Below, one piece after another: positions 12,899-22,931 of a stretch of DNA of 49,977 nucleotides (within the stretch, counting starts at the first letter, position 1; the number at the start of each line of letters is the position of its first letter). This DNA comes from a virus. The translations under genes were made by a program, and so were the position numbers. The stretch lies in IMG/VR virus record IMGVR_UViG_3300047554_000625, positions 1-49,977 of that record; one strand, given 5' to 3'. The notes beneath the pieces were generated by a model, which did not search any database, was not told where the DNA came from, and saw only the letters and a list, made by a program, of their open reading frames with translations.

Positions 12899-14032
12899 AT
12901 GGGCAAGCAGGTATTTTACGACCGTAAGACAAAGAAATACTACTCTATTAATGAGGACGGTACTAAGACTGAACTTGTAGACAAGAATGCGCCAACGTCT
13001 AACACCCAAACAAAGGCTACACCAGCACCTGCTGCATCGTCAACCCCCAATGCGGATGCTCAAATAGCCAAAGCAGAGGCTGACAGAGTTGCTGCGGATG
13101 CTGCTGCCAAGGCTAAGGTAGAGGCTGAACGTAGTAGACTGGCTCAAGACGCACAAGGTCAACAGGACGCAGTTAAGGCTCGTATTGACTCGTTAATGGC
13201 GGAGTTAGCTGCTGCCACACAGCCCGACTACGCTGCCCAATACCAAGAACTTTATCAGAGTCAGTTAGACGAGATGAAGTCTGTTTGGGAAACACAGCGT
13301 CAACAACAACAGGCTGACTACGAGGCGCGGCTTGCAGAGACTCAAGACAAGTTTAACACAAGTCAGGAGGACTACAAGAACAAGATAAGCGAGACACAGG
13401 GTACTATTAACGACCTTCGTAGACAGATAGAGTTCGAGAAGAACGATACTGGTCAATTTGATGCTTCGGTATTTAACCCAGAACAAGACAAGTACGCCAC
13501 ACAGGCAGAGGCACACCAGCAGGGCGCACTAACTCAGTTGCAGGAGTTAATGAAGGTCTACGCGTTTGACCCAGCTATGCAAAAGAAAATACAGGACGAG
13601 TACTCTGGTCGTATTTCTTCTGGGTACACAGACGTGCTTGGCAATACAATGAATGTTAAGGGCGCATACGAACAAGGTCTAGACAAGTTCCAGTCTGGTC
13701 AGTTCAAGCTTAGTGAGTTACCTTCGTTGTACGGGGCGCAAACAGCGTTTAACCAAAGTCTGCAAGCTAAGCAACAGGGTCTAATCACGTCTATGCAGGG
13801 ACTAGCCAACATTGAGTCAGACCTACAAAGACGGGTCAAGGAAGACGCAGCGAACATTCAGTCACAACGGTTAGCAGAGAAGCAAAGTTTACAGTCTAGA
13901 CAAGCCCAGAACACTGTAGGCAAAGTGTCCCAGTCCAGTATTAATCAGGGTGCTAGTCGGAATGTGAAGAACATACAGAGTCGGGGCTTAGGTACTGGCT
14001 TGTTAAGTAACTACTTTAAAGGAGTAATGTAA
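12899..14032 (+). CDS. coiled-coil virion-type protein (377 aa)
   Basis: A small beta N-terminus (QVFYDRKTKKYYSINEDGTK, resembling a self-binding tag) leads into a long Ala/Gln/Glu-rich coiled coil. The C-terminal part is rich in Gln, Ser and Asn. Composition resembles phage internal or tail-associated structural proteins. Its stop overlaps the next ATG (ATGTAATG). Exact role unknown. Confidence 0.65.
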   Translation: MGKQVFYDRKTKKYYSINEDGTKTELVDKNAPTSNTQTKATPAPAASSTPNADAQIAKAEADRVAADAAAKAKVEAERSRLAQDAQGQQDAVKARIDSLMAELAAATQPDYAAQYQELYQSQLDEMKSVWETQRQQQQADYEARLAETQDKFNTSQEDYKNKISETQGTINDLRRQIEFEKNDTGQFDASVFNPEQDKYATQAEAHQQGALTQLQELMKVYAFDPAMQKKIQDEYSGRISSGYTDVLGNTMNVKGAYEQGLDKFQSGQFKLSELPSLYGAQTAFNQSLQAKQQGLITSMQGLANIESDLQRRVKEDAANIQSQRLAEKQSLQSRQAQNTVGKVSQSSINQGASRNVKNIQSRGLGTGLLSNYFKGVM

Positions 14033-14589
14033 TGGCTAAGGGAGAATACGGATTTCAACAACGTGAACGTGACCACGCAATTCTTTGGAGAGCGGCTGCT
14101 GACGGTACTAACGTGCGCATTCGCTGGGGAGGTTTTGGCGCATTAGCTCCTACTGCCACTGACAAGCGTTTATGCAGAATGGGTACAGAAGGTGCTGCTA
14201 GTGGAACTAACTCGTTAAGCCAGTGCCTGTACATTCCCGAAGGGATGGCGTGTTTTATTGAGTGTATTTTCACTATATGGGACGATGATGGTACTGACAC
14301 TTACGATGGTACACGTGTTGGTGGCTTCGTTTATCGTGCATCAGGTGGAAACGTAACTCTAGGTACTGGTATTACCTCGGTAGCAGTGGACAACCGTACT
14401 GTGTTGTTAGTCGCCAATACCACAGTACAAGGTATTGAGTTCGAGGTCGCTGATACTGCTGAGACTAACAACATCGGTGTTTGGGTAGAAATGTTAGTAA
14501 GACCTGTGGACATCACCACCGAAGGTTTGACTCACTTACCCGCCCTTAAAACTGGTGCTTTGTCGGCTGTTGAGTCTACTGCTTACTAA
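14032..14589 (+). CDS. beta-rich virion protein (185 aa)
   Basis: Gly/Thr/Val-rich, predicted mostly beta (GGFVYRASGGNVTLGTGITSVAVDNRTVLL). It is likely a head decoration, baseplate or spike-associated protein by context, since it sits in a block of similar proteins before the terminase. GGAGTAATGTA precedes the ATG. No family recognised. Confidence 0.65.
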   Translation: MAKGEYGFQQRERDHAILWRAAADGTNVRIRWGGFGALAPTATDKRLCRMGTEGAASGTNSLSQCLYIPEGMACFIECIFTIWDDDGTDTYDGTRVGGFVYRASGGNVTLGTGITSVAVDNRTVLLVANTTVQGIEFEVADTAETNNIGVWVEMLVRPVDITTEGLTHLPALKTGALSAVESTAY

Positions 14590-14596
14590 TTTTAGT

Positions 14597-14612
14597 GGGG
14601 GCTTAGTCCCCC
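14597..14612 (+). promoter_or_regulatory. GGGGG/CCCCC hairpin before ribosome site
   Basis: A 5-bp all-GC stem with loop CTTAGT sits between the stop at 14589 and AGGAG at 14614. There is no U-tract, so it more likely affects mRNA stability or translation than termination. Confidence 0.35.
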
Positions 14613-14627
14613 TAGGAGTTTAACTTT

Positions 14628-15224
14628 ATGGTTGTTAATAGACACGCAGGGCGAGTTGAAGGTCAGGAGTACAGAGGAGCAGCAATTTACGCAGGAGCAG
14701 TTAGTTCCCGTAAACAAGCTGTTTGGGGGTATTTAACTGATGACGGTTCTGACTCTAGTTTAAACGAAAACTACGCTTCTGCTACAGACTGTTACTACAC
14801 AGTGGCTACGTCCCCGCTAGTTGTAACCTCTATATGCGTATCTGTTGAAGATACTGACATTGCCCAAGCAGCGTATGGAACGTTTTGTGGAGCAGTTGCC
14901 GCAGTTACTAACGGGTTTAAGTTTAAGTTTGTTGACTCTGCTGGTGGTACTACCCTTGACTTAACCACTGCCACAGCTACTGGAGGTTCACTCAAGTCTA
15001 AAGCTGACTTTAAGTCTGTAGCCAAGACGTTTTCCGAGGTACTTATCAACACCAGTGCCACTACTGCTCAGAACGTACACTCTTGGACGGCTGAGTTTTG
15101 CTTGAATAGTTGGCTAGGAGCAGGTGTACTTCTTAATGTTGGTGACAAGCTTGTGTGTACTCTGCAAGACAACTACTCTGGCTTGACGAGCATGACCATC
15201 ACCTTTAAAGGTTACAGAGTATAA
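14628..15224 (+). CDS. beta-rich virion protein (198 aa)
   Basis: AGGAG nine bases before ATG. A short basic N-terminus is followed by a beta-sandwich-like body (TSICVSVEDTDIAQAAYG, FKFKFVDSAGGTTLDLTT). Context and composition suggest a virion surface or fibre-associated protein. No family recognised. Confidence 0.65.
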   Translation: MVVNRHAGRVEGQEYRGAAIYAGAVSSRKQAVWGYLTDDGSDSSLNENYASATDCYYTVATSPLVVTSICVSVEDTDIAQAAYGTFCGAVAAVTNGFKFKFVDSAGGTTLDLTTATATGGSLKSKADFKSVAKTFSEVLINTSATTAQNVHSWTAEFCLNSWLGAGVLLNVGDKLVCTLQDNYSGLTSMTITFKGYRV

Positions 15225-15231
15225 CGTAGTG

Positions 15232-15248
15232 GGGGAGTTAAGCTCCCC
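15232..15248 (+). promoter_or_regulatory. hairpin overlapping the only SD-like sequence of the next gene
   Basis: GGGGAG (15232-15237), loop TTAAG, CTCCCC (15243-15248). The following gene (ATG 15257) has no ribosome site other than this buried GGGGGAG, 19 bases upstream. Translation may be low, coupled or switched. Confidence 0.35.
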
Positions 15249-15256
15249 TTAATTCA

Positions 15257-15559
15257 ATGGTTTCACAGAGAACATCTTTCACATTTCATCCGTGTGGGGC
15301 GCACACCGTCAACAGTGACCCCAACGTAGTTACACTAACTAGACCTGCTGGTTCTGCTGGTATTCTTATTCAAAATACAGGTACTACAACCAATAACATA
15401 TTCTATGTACTGGACGAGTCTACTCCCGCGTCAGGCACGGGATTTTTGCTTGCGCCAGTGGTAGATGGTGGGGACGTAGTTAGAGTGGACTTCAGAAACA
15501 ATGACTTCAAATACCATGCGGCGGCGGACGCGGTTCTACAGTACCAGTGGTTCGACTAA
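15257..15559 (+). CDS. small beta-rich virion protein (100 aa)
   Basis: Reads like a compact beta domain (NVVTLTRPAGSAGILIQNTG, FYVLDESTPASGTGFLLAP), similar in style to small phage fibre-tip or decoration domains. It lacks a normal ribosome site. The stop is followed one base later by the next ATG. No family recognised. Confidence 0.6.
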   Translation: MVSQRTSFTFHPCGAHTVNSDPNVVTLTRPAGSAGILIQNTGTTTNNIFYVLDESTPASGTGFLLAPVVDGGDVVRVDFRNNDFKYHAAADAVLQYQWFD

Positions 15560-15560
15560 T

Positions 15561-15935
15561 ATGTTGTACAGAGTTAAAGTCTTACATACCACGCCTGAAA
15601 AACTTCAGGCTTTTATTTACTCGTTAACCTCTAAGCAGGAGGCATGGGATAGAACTTCCAAGACGTTGTTTCCTGTATTTGACGGGGATATTATAGTTAG
15701 TGACTATGACCTAGACGAGGTAAGAAATGTAAGTGTTACTAAGGAGGGTATGAGGTATCTTGCTTCCCCGTTCAACAACAATACCCAGTTGGGTAGACAG
15801 ATAAACTCAACTTTGTCTGGAGACTTGGCTGTACGAACTCAGTTCCGAATTAGAGACTACTTACAGGCAGTGGCTACGCAGGGTCTTGCTACAGTTGAAC
15901 CGTTTGAATACCCAGTAACGGAGATACCAACATGA
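15561..15935 (+). CDS. hypothetical virion-region protein (124 aa)
   Basis: Starts at ATG 15561 (MLYRVKVLHTTPEKLQAFIY...), one base after the previous stop. The 60 bases of open frame before it are antiframe to that gene. The protein is alpha/beta with an acidic middle. Not recognised. Confidence 0.6.
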   Translation: MLYRVKVLHTTPEKLQAFIYSLTSKQEAWDRTSKTLFPVFDGDIIVSDYDLDEVRNVSVTKEGMRYLASPFNNNTQLGRQINSTLSGDLAVRTQFRIRDYLQAVATQGLATVEPFEYPVTEIPT

Positions 15936-16087
15936 GAGTATTGAAAAATTCCAAGATACTTGGATTTGGTAGTAGCGGCGGGGCTTTCACTACCGTTCTT
16001 ATAGAGGATACCCGTATTATTCCAGAAGGTGTACCAGATACCCGAGTTACACCAGAAGGTGACACAAGAATAATTAAACATACCTAG
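15932..16087 (+). CDS. small repeat-containing protein (51 aa)
   Basis: An open frame starting in an ATGA overlap with the previous stop, with GGAG eight bases upstream. After MRVLKNSKILGFGSSGG it contains a short internal repeat DTR-x-x-P-E-G (DTRIIPEG, DTRVTPEG, DTRII). Function unknown; probably a virion component by context. Confidence 0.5.
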   Translation: MRVLKNSKILGFGSSGGAFTTVLIEDTRIIPEGVPDTRVTPEGDTRIIKHT

Positions 16088-16096
16088 AGGTGAAAC

Positions 16097-17587
16097 GTGG
16101 CTAATGTAACAATTTTTGACTTAACAGCTACATCCAGTCTGTCTGATGCCTATCTATTTGAGTTAGACACTGGCTCTGGTGTTGCTTCACGCAAGATAAC
16201 AGCCCAGAATGCTCGGACTTACTTTCAGACTGGTTTAACTCCGCAGAGTATTGGCTGCGCCGCAACGCTCACTACTACTGAGTTAGACTACATGGACGGT
16301 GTAACTTCAGGAGTTCAGGCTCAGCTAAACGCCAAGGTAGGAACTGGTGTTACCATATCTGCTGGTACAGGTCTTACTGGTGGTGGTGATTTATCCGCAA
16401 ACAGAACACTGTCCTTGGACATTAACGGTCTTAGTGTAATTACCCCCGTAGCGGGTGATAGTATCCCCTTCTACGACCTTTCAGGTACTACACAAGGTAA
16501 GACGACTATCACTACTTTGAACGGGCTTATAGACCACGGTACGTTGGCTGGCGTAAGTGATGACGACCATACCATGTACTCTAAAGCGGATGGAACTCGC
16601 TGGACAACGACACCAACAGCGTCTCGGGCAGTTATATCTAATGCCTCTGGTAACTTAGTTGTGTCCAGTGTAACAGACACCGAACTAGGCTACGTTAGCG
16701 GTGTTACCTCGGCTATTCAGACACAGTTAGGTGGCAAGGTTGGAACAGGTACAACTATCACTGCTGGTACGGGTTTAACTGGAGGTGGGGACTTATCCAC
16801 TAATAGAACACTGGCTATTGATATTACTGGGCTTACCTCGACAACGGTGGCTAGTGATGATGAACTTGTGGTCTATGATGTGTCCCTGTCTGGGTACAGA
16901 AAGATAACTGCGGCAGCCTTTGGTGTTGGTGGTACTGACCACGGAAGTTTAGGCGGGTTGTCCGATGATGACCACACTCAGTATTCCAAAGCTGACGGTA
17001 CAAGATGGACAACTACCCAAACAGCCTCACGAGCAGTTGTAACTGACGCTTCTGGGTACTTAGTAGTGGCTAGTGTAACTGCTGCTGAGTTAGGTACTTT
17101 ATCTGGTATTACTGCCTCAACTGCTGAGTTGAACATTATGGATGGGGTAACTGCCACCACAGCCGAGTTAAACAAGATTGACGGGTTTACTGGGGACGTT
17201 GACGACCTGAACGAAATAGCTGGTTTAGCTGACTTTGACCAGACAATACGGGCTGGAAGAAACGTAGTCAGTGTTACCTCTACTGGCGCAGTTACTTTAG
17301 GTACAACTCACCAAAACGCGTTTCTGTACTGTACCAACAGTTCCACTGTGACGTTCACAATACCACCAAACAGTACTACAGCTTTTCCTACTGGTACAGA
17401 AATCCAGTTCTGGCGTGGAGACACGTCTGTTGTAGTTACCGAAGGTAGTGGTGTAACTCTTAATGGGCATGACGGGACAAACGCCGTCACGTCTACTGCT
17501 ACGATTGGAACACAACACACAGGTTGTTGCATAAAGAAAGTGGCTACAGATACTTGGGTAGTATTTGGTCAGTTCACATCTAGTTAA
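16097..17587 (+). CDS. tail fibre-like structural protein with internal repeats (496 aa)
   Basis: GTG start with AGAGGTG upstream. Contains two copies each of GTGLTGGGDLS-x-NRTL and DHG-x-L-x-G-x-SDDDH, then three TAEL(N/G) repeats near residues 330-355 (TAELNIMDGVTATTAELNKI). These modules are common in phage fibres and baseplate-proximal proteins and imply a long trimeric beta rod. The C-terminus forms a separate beta domain. It lies upstream of the terminase with other surface proteins. Confidence 0.75.
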   Translation: MANVTIFDLTATSSLSDAYLFELDTGSGVASRKITAQNARTYFQTGLTPQSIGCAATLTTTELDYMDGVTSGVQAQLNAKVGTGVTISAGTGLTGGGDLSANRTLSLDINGLSVITPVAGDSIPFYDLSGTTQGKTTITTLNGLIDHGTLAGVSDDDHTMYSKADGTRWTTTPTASRAVISNASGNLVVSSVTDTELGYVSGVTSAIQTQLGGKVGTGTTITAGTGLTGGGDLSTNRTLAIDITGLTSTTVASDDELVVYDVSLSGYRKITAAAFGVGGTDHGSLGGLSDDDHTQYSKADGTRWTTTQTASRAVVTDASGYLVVASVTAAELGTLSGITASTAELNIMDGVTATTAELNKIDGFTGDVDDLNEIAGLADFDQTIRAGRNVVSVTSTGAVTLGTTHQNAFLYCTNSSTVTFTIPPNSTTAFPTGTEIQFWRGDTSVVVTEGSGVTLNGHDGTNAVTSTATIGTQHTGCCIKKVATDTWVVFGQFTSS

Positions 17588-17598
17588 GGAGTAAGCCT

Positions 17599-18456
17599 AT
17601 GTCTTTCCATTCTAATATGATGATGCGCAGAACAAGCTCAGGAGGAGGTAGTTCAAACCTCACTCTAGACGACTTAACAGCCTCGCCTATACTAGCTATA
17701 TCAACGAGGAAGCTAGACAAGGACTACACTGGCTACTGTATGCGCGTCCGCAGGTCAAACGACAATGCTGAACAGGACATAGGCTTTACTTCTGGCGGAG
17801 ACTTAGACACGTCCAGTTTAACTTCATTTTGTGGTAGTAACAGTGGCTACGTTACAACTTGGTATGACCAGTCAGGTAACACAAGGAACTTGACTATGAC
17901 CACTACTGCTAATCAACCACGAATAGTAAACGCTGGCACAGTGGAAACAAGCGGTGACGTGGGAGGTAAGGCTGGTATAGCGTTTAGTACAGGTAGTTAC
18001 TGGATGTCCCTGTCTTACACAATAAGCTTAACCACGCTTACCGTGGCTATGGTAGTAGACCTTGACGCTTCAGGTTCGAGGATATTTGACCATTACACTG
18101 GCGCAAATGACTACACGTCAGGAAACTTAAGCCTGTACAACTCAAGCAACAAATTCGCCTGTTATAGTGGTGCTGCTCGGGCTATATCCACAAACACAGT
18201 AACTGGTTCAGCCAAGAGTATAGTTTTTAGGCGTGACGGGGCAAACTCAGTCGTGTACGACAACAACTCTGCTGGTACTACAGACACGTCTTGGGGAACA
18301 ACAACTTTGACTGGCGAAACACTTAGACTTGGTAATGCAACTTCAACAGCTTGGCTTGGTCACTACTACGAGTTTATTTACTTTGGCTCGGCTATAAGCT
18401 CAACAGACAGAACCACTATCTACGATGACGTTGTATCCTACTTTGGTATTAACTAA
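17599..18456 (+). CDS. arabinofuranosidase B/LamG-like carbohydrate-binding virion protein (285 aa)
   Basis: The motif chain STRKLDKDYTGYCMRVRRS, DNAEQDIGF, YVTTWYDQSGNTRNL and PRIVNAG is characteristic of a concanavalin/LamG-like domain that phages share with alpha-L-arabinofuranosidase B. It usually serves as a sugar-binding module on tail fibres. Whether it hydrolyses anything is unknown. A Gly/Ser linker precedes the domain. The stop overlaps the terminase ATG. Confidence 0.75.
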   Translation: MSFHSNMMMRRTSSGGGSSNLTLDDLTASPILAISTRKLDKDYTGYCMRVRRSNDNAEQDIGFTSGGDLDTSSLTSFCGSNSGYVTTWYDQSGNTRNLTMTTTANQPRIVNAGTVETSGDVGGKAGIAFSTGSYWMSLSYTISLTTLTVAMVVDLDASGSRIFDHYTGANDYTSGNLSLYNSSNKFACYSGAARAISTNTVTGSAKSIVFRRDGANSVVYDNNSAGTTDTSWGTTTLTGETLRLGNATSTAWLGHYYEFIYFGSAISSTDRTTIYDDVVSYFGIN

Positions 18457-20174
18457 TGTCTAGACGTAAGAACACAGAACGAAGAACACCAAGTCAACGT
18501 GACTTAGTAAGAGCCTTGGTAGACCCTTGGTTCTTTCTTGACTTGATTGGGTTTCACGGAGGTATGTCTAACTTCGGTGAAATACACCACGAGTTAGCCG
18601 ACTGGTTGTTCAATGATGAACGACTCGAAAAGAGAAACCTCGTTATCATGCCACGGGGACACCTAAAAACCACAATAGCCACTGTAGGCTCAGTCCTGCA
18701 CGACATATATGTTAATCCCAATATTCGTATCTATATTGGTTCTGCTAACCAATCACTTGCCAAGGCTATTCTCCGTGAGATAACTGCCAACTTAGTTGAC
18801 CCTTGGGCGCAAGAGAACGTTTGGAACAACAGACCACACTTTGATGGAAGACTAATACCTCTGATGGATAGACTTGGACAACAACGAAGACAAGTTAAGC
18901 GACTCGAAGAGTCAGGGGAGTATTCTGAGTATGACGACTCTATGCCTATGGATGGTGATGAACAGGACGACCGTAAGGTTATCTGGCGGCAAGACGCAAT
19001 ACAAGTCATACGTCCGTACAAGTTAAAAGAACCCACAGTGGTTATCGGGTCGTGTGAGTCACCTGCCACAGGGTTTCACTACGACAAGATATATTTTGAC
19101 GATATTATCAACTTTGAGAACTACGATAAGAAAGAGAAGATAGAACGGTTGGATGTTTGGCGGAACGATATGTACTCCGTCTTGGACAATGAATACCTAG
19201 ACGAGGACTTGCTTGGTGTTCTTAAACCGTTAACTCGTTCAAAAGAGTACCACAAGGTCATGGATAGGCTTTCACACGTTGGCGGAGACGTTACCGTGGT
19301 TGGAACTAGGTATTTCAAGCATGACTGGTACAAGCAGATAATGGATGACCCTGAGACTGAGTACCGTATATGGTGGAGAAACATCTACAAGAACGGTACA
19401 GACGCTGACGGTGGTTACATTTGGCACGAACGTTGGAATACTGACGTTGAACGTAAGAGACGTAAAGAACAGTCAAAGAAACACTTTGCCGCACAGTACT
19501 TAAACTCAGTAATTATTGATGAAGACCAGATTTTACCTTGGTCTAAAATTAACTTTGTTCATGCCTCGGCAATCGAACACCACGGAAACAAGTGGACAAT
19601 AAAGGTCGGAGAAGAAGTACGAGAAGTTAAACTACACTGCGTAGTTGACCCTGCTGCCACCTGTAACAAGGACAGTGACTTTACCTGTATTGTCATCGGT
19701 GGTAAAGACAAGAACAAGAACCTGTACGTCCTAGACCTGAAACTACTCAGAGTTCCGTCAGACAAGTGGATACACGAGATGTATCAGTTGCTTGACAAGT
19801 ACGAGGTACAGGCAGTGACTATTGAGACTGTAGCCTTCGCTGTGACTTTGAAGGACGCTATTAAGGGTAAGTTTGGTCAATACCACCCCGTGGCTATTCG
19901 AGACTACAAACCGAGTCAGGCTTCTACCAAGAAGGAAAGAATAGAGTCTGGACTAGACCCACTTATGAGTAATGGTATGTTGTACTTCACAAACTGGTTA
20001 GGTAATAGTGCCGAGTTAGTTGACCAGTTTAACTTCTTTCCGTCTGACACAGTCCATGATGACGGTCTAGACGCTATTCAGATGTTGAATGAGGTGTCAA
20101 AACCTATTATTGATGCCACGATGAACAAACAGCCAAACTACAAGATTAATACCAGATACGGGGGATACCGATGA
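18456..20174 (+). CDS. terminase large subunit
   Basis: 572 residues, the DNA-packaging motor. The ATPase has a Walker A-like MPRGHLKTT (residues ~65-73) and Walker B IYFDDII (~212). The RNase H-like nuclease is seen as CVVDPAATCNKDSDFTCIV (~394), IETVAF and HDDGLDAI (~534). The Walker A has Leu where GHGKS-type terminases carry Gly. The size fits podoviral large terminases. It overlaps the portal gene by four bases. No small terminase was recognised beside it; one of the 12.3-13 kb genes is a possibility. Confidence 0.9.
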   Translation: MSRRKNTERRTPSQRDLVRALVDPWFFLDLIGFHGGMSNFGEIHHELADWLFNDERLEKRNLVIMPRGHLKTTIATVGSVLHDIYVNPNIRIYIGSANQSLAKAILREITANLVDPWAQENVWNNRPHFDGRLIPLMDRLGQQRRQVKRLEESGEYSEYDDSMPMDGDEQDDRKVIWRQDAIQVIRPYKLKEPTVVIGSCESPATGFHYDKIYFDDIINFENYDKKEKIERLDVWRNDMYSVLDNEYLDEDLLGVLKPLTRSKEYHKVMDRLSHVGGDVTVVGTRYFKHDWYKQIMDDPETEYRIWWRNIYKNGTDADGGYIWHERWNTDVERKRRKEQSKKHFAAQYLNSVIIDEDQILPWSKINFVHASAIEHHGNKWTIKVGEEVREVKLHCVVDPAATCNKDSDFTCIVIGGKDKNKNLYVLDLKLLRVPSDKWIHEMYQLLDKYEVQAVTIETVAFAVTLKDAIKGKFGQYHPVAIRDYKPSQASTKKERIESGLDPLMSNGMLYFTNWLGNSAELVDQFNFFPSDTVHDDGLDAIQMLNEVSKPIIDATMNKQPNYKINTRYGGYR

Positions 20175-22156
20175 TAGACAAGCAAATTAACCCGCAAGAG
20201 TTCCAGATGACCCTGTTATGCTCCGAGAAGGGAGACTATAAGACACGTTACACCCACGTAGTTTCTTGGGTTAAACAGGCTATCACCGACTGGTCGTACA
20301 TGAGACAGTCCTTAGAAACAGACTGGCGGGACTGTTGGGCTGAGTATTTCTCCAATGATAGAGGTGCAGAGGTTCTTCGCCTATCGGCACTAAGTAAAGT
20401 TGGTGATGTTGACGCTGACTGGAGACACAAAGTACCAACAGGTAAAGCCTTTGAGTTAGTTGAGACTGTTAACGGGTATTTACAGTCGGCGTTCTTCCCT
20501 AACCAGCAGTGGTTTGACTTGTACCCAAAAGCCTTCATTGATGCCCCAGACTGGGAAGATGTACTCAGTGTGGTAACTAAGTTCATTCTACACAAGTTAG
20601 AGGACGGTAACTTCCGTGACTTCTGGGACGTATTCTGTAGACAAGTTCTAGTAACAGGCACGTCTGTGTTGGCTTTACCTTGGCGTTACGAAACCATGCC
20701 CACGTTTAAGAACGTCAAAAACAAGAAAGGTAAATACGTGCCACAAGAAACTACCAAGGTCATTAAGAATGGTCTAGACTTTGAGGTTGTAGATATGTTC
20801 GACTTCTACCTAGACCCGTCAGACAAGAACCCACGTGGTAACGGTAACTGTATTCGCCGTTTGGTCAAGACTAAAGGTGAAGTCATACGAATGATAGAGG
20901 CTGGCGTTTATCCACTAGGCGAGGCTGTTATGGTAGAGCGTGAGAAAGCCTACACACTGCCCAGTGTTTCACACACCAACATTCAGGACTTAGAATACCT
21001 AAACGGGTTTACTATTGACACAGCCAACCCCCAAGCCAAGGTAGAACTGTACGAGTATTGGGGAAACTTGGTAGTTGATGGTGTGGAGTTCATTGACGTT
21101 TGCGCCGTGATAATGGGTGACAACTTACTCATGTTTCAGCCTAACCCGTACTGGGGAGGTAAGCCCTTTGTCGTGGGTACTCTTACCAACACACATGACA
21201 GTCCTTATGGAACTGGTTTACTTCAGCCTGTGTTGGGTCAACTTCATACCTTGTACATTACGTCTAACCACAGACTTGACTGTTCTGAGTTGGCAATTAA
21301 CCCTATGTGGTTAGTAGTTAACGATGGTAGTGTGGACTTAAGCCAACTGTACTCTCGTGCTGGTAAGATAATACCAGTTGAGGATGTGGAAACTTCCATT
21401 CGCCCAGTAGAGATGGGTGGTCAAATTCAGGTGGCTGTTCAAGACGAACAACTCATGGAGGCTCGTGTAGACAAGATAACTGGTGTCGGCGCGTATGTCG
21501 GTGTTAACGGTGGTCGTCAAGCAGAACGTGTCACTGCTGAGGAAATTAAAGCCCAACGTGATGCAGGTGGTAATAGACTTGGCAGATACCACAAACACAT
21601 AGAAGACACAGCCTTCAAAGACCTGCTTAACAAGTCCTACAGCTTTATGCAGCAGTTCGTCATTGACGATGAGACAATACGTATTCAGACCTCTGTACAG
21701 AAGTCCATGCGTGACCAGTATGAGTTCTTTACTGTTGGTCAAGAAGAACTACAACATGACGTAGACATAGTTCCAATTGGGTCTGACCACATTATCGACA
21801 AAGAGTTTGAACTTCAACAACGTATTGACTTGTGGAACATCGTTTCGCAAAACCAGCAGATGTCTCAGTACATTAACTGGAAAGAGGTGATGAAAGACCT
21901 CGCCAGACGGATGTTAAGACAAGACTGGGAACGTTACGTTGTCTTACCTGAAGAACAACCTCAACAGCCGCAGGAAGCCCCACAACCCTCACCAGAGGAG
22001 CTTATGATGATGCAGCAAATGGAGCAACAACAGGCTCAGCAAAACCCAACGGGCAACCCAGATGCGGACAAGTTCATAAACCAGTTAGGTCAGAGTCCAG
22101 AAGCCGCAGCCCAAACCGTAGCAAACGTAACAGCCAACGATAGGAGATTAGGTTAA
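20171..22156 (+). CDS. portal / head-tail connector protein
   Basis: 661 residues directly after the terminase and before scaffold and capsid. The signature TGVGAYVGVNGGRQAERVTAEE in the C-terminal third is typical of podoviral portals, followed by helical DNA-channel segments and a Gln/Pro-rich tail. It forms the dodecameric DNA gate. Start codon in an ATGA overlap. Confidence 0.85.
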   Translation: MIDKQINPQEFQMTLLCSEKGDYKTRYTHVVSWVKQAITDWSYMRQSLETDWRDCWAEYFSNDRGAEVLRLSALSKVGDVDADWRHKVPTGKAFELVETVNGYLQSAFFPNQQWFDLYPKAFIDAPDWEDVLSVVTKFILHKLEDGNFRDFWDVFCRQVLVTGTSVLALPWRYETMPTFKNVKNKKGKYVPQETTKVIKNGLDFEVVDMFDFYLDPSDKNPRGNGNCIRRLVKTKGEVIRMIEAGVYPLGEAVMVEREKAYTLPSVSHTNIQDLEYLNGFTIDTANPQAKVELYEYWGNLVVDGVEFIDVCAVIMGDNLLMFQPNPYWGGKPFVVGTLTNTHDSPYGTGLLQPVLGQLHTLYITSNHRLDCSELAINPMWLVVNDGSVDLSQLYSRAGKIIPVEDVETSIRPVEMGGQIQVAVQDEQLMEARVDKITGVGAYVGVNGGRQAERVTAEEIKAQRDAGGNRLGRYHKHIEDTAFKDLLNKSYSFMQQFVIDDETIRIQTSVQKSMRDQYEFFTVGQEELQHDVDIVPIGSDHIIDKEFELQQRIDLWNIVSQNQQMSQYINWKEVMKDLARRMLRQDWERYVVLPEEQPQQPQEAPQPSPEELMMMQQMEQQQAQQNPTGNPDADKFINQLGQSPEAAAQTVANVTANDRRLG

Positions 22157-22920
22157 TGGCGACTTATGAAGTTAGAGGTGATGTAGCAGGAGCAAGCGAA
22201 GAGCCACAAGGTGGAGGTTACTTCAACGCTTCCTACTACGCTAACCAAGGTAAAGAACAGACTGAGGTTCTTGCTCAAGAAAGTCAGACTTCTTCTACCA
22301 TTGAAGAATTAAGTAATAAACTGGGAGTAGACCCTACACAGCTTGGCGCACCTCAAGAAGAGGCTGTAGAACAAGCTCCTCCCAGTCAGGATGAGCCAGA
22401 CAAGGAGAAAGAGGACTTCCTTGCCAAGTTTAATACAGAGGAAGGTAAACGGTTTAAAGACCAGTTTAAACAGTTTCTTGGTATTGACCCTGTGGAAGCC
22501 TACGAACTTATGACTGGCACTTCTCAGTTAGTTCAACACCTTGACACATGGAGACGTGAAGTTCAACAAGAACGTCAAGTAGCCCAGTTACGTCAAGAGT
22601 TTGGTTCTGACTTTGAAGCAGTTATGCCTAAAGTTGTGGAACGTTTCCAGCAGCTACCCAAGGCTATGCAAGTTTCTCTAGACAACATTGAGGGCGCACG
22701 TCTGTTAGCTGCTCAGATTAGACAGGAGGAACTGAGTCAACGTAGTGGTAGACCTAACCCGTATGCTTCTACAAACGTCAGACCTCTGCAACGCTCTGGT
22801 AATACTGCCCCAGTAATACGGATGTCAGAGTTCGTTAACTGGTCAGATGCAGAGGTTCAACAACGTATGCCCGAAATAATGAAGGCTAAACAAAACGGTA
22901 CATTCATTAACGACTTATAG
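22156..22920 (+). CDS. capsid scaffolding protein
   Basis: 254 residues, acidic and helical, immediately before the major capsid gene. The N-terminal half is disordered (Glu/Gln/Pro-rich) and the C-terminal part helical with charged ends, as in podoviral scaffolds. Assigned mainly by position and composition. Confidence 0.75.
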   Translation: MATYEVRGDVAGASEEPQGGGYFNASYYANQGKEQTEVLAQESQTSSTIEELSNKLGVDPTQLGAPQEEAVEQAPPSQDEPDKEKEDFLAKFNTEEGKRFKDQFKQFLGIDPVEAYELMTGTSQLVQHLDTWRREVQQERQVAQLRQEFGSDFEAVMPKVVERFQQLPKAMQVSLDNIEGARLLAAQIRQEELSQRSGRPNPYASTNVRPLQRSGNTAPVIRMSEFVNWSDAEVQQRMPEIMKAKQNGTFINDL

Positions 22921-22931
22921 GAGATTAGACT

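Noticed and set aside
18640-18675. Non-standard Walker A in the terminase (MPRGHLKTT) as a defect
   Set aside because: Related large terminases with HLKTT-type loops exist to my knowledge, and all other ATPase and nuclease motifs are present.
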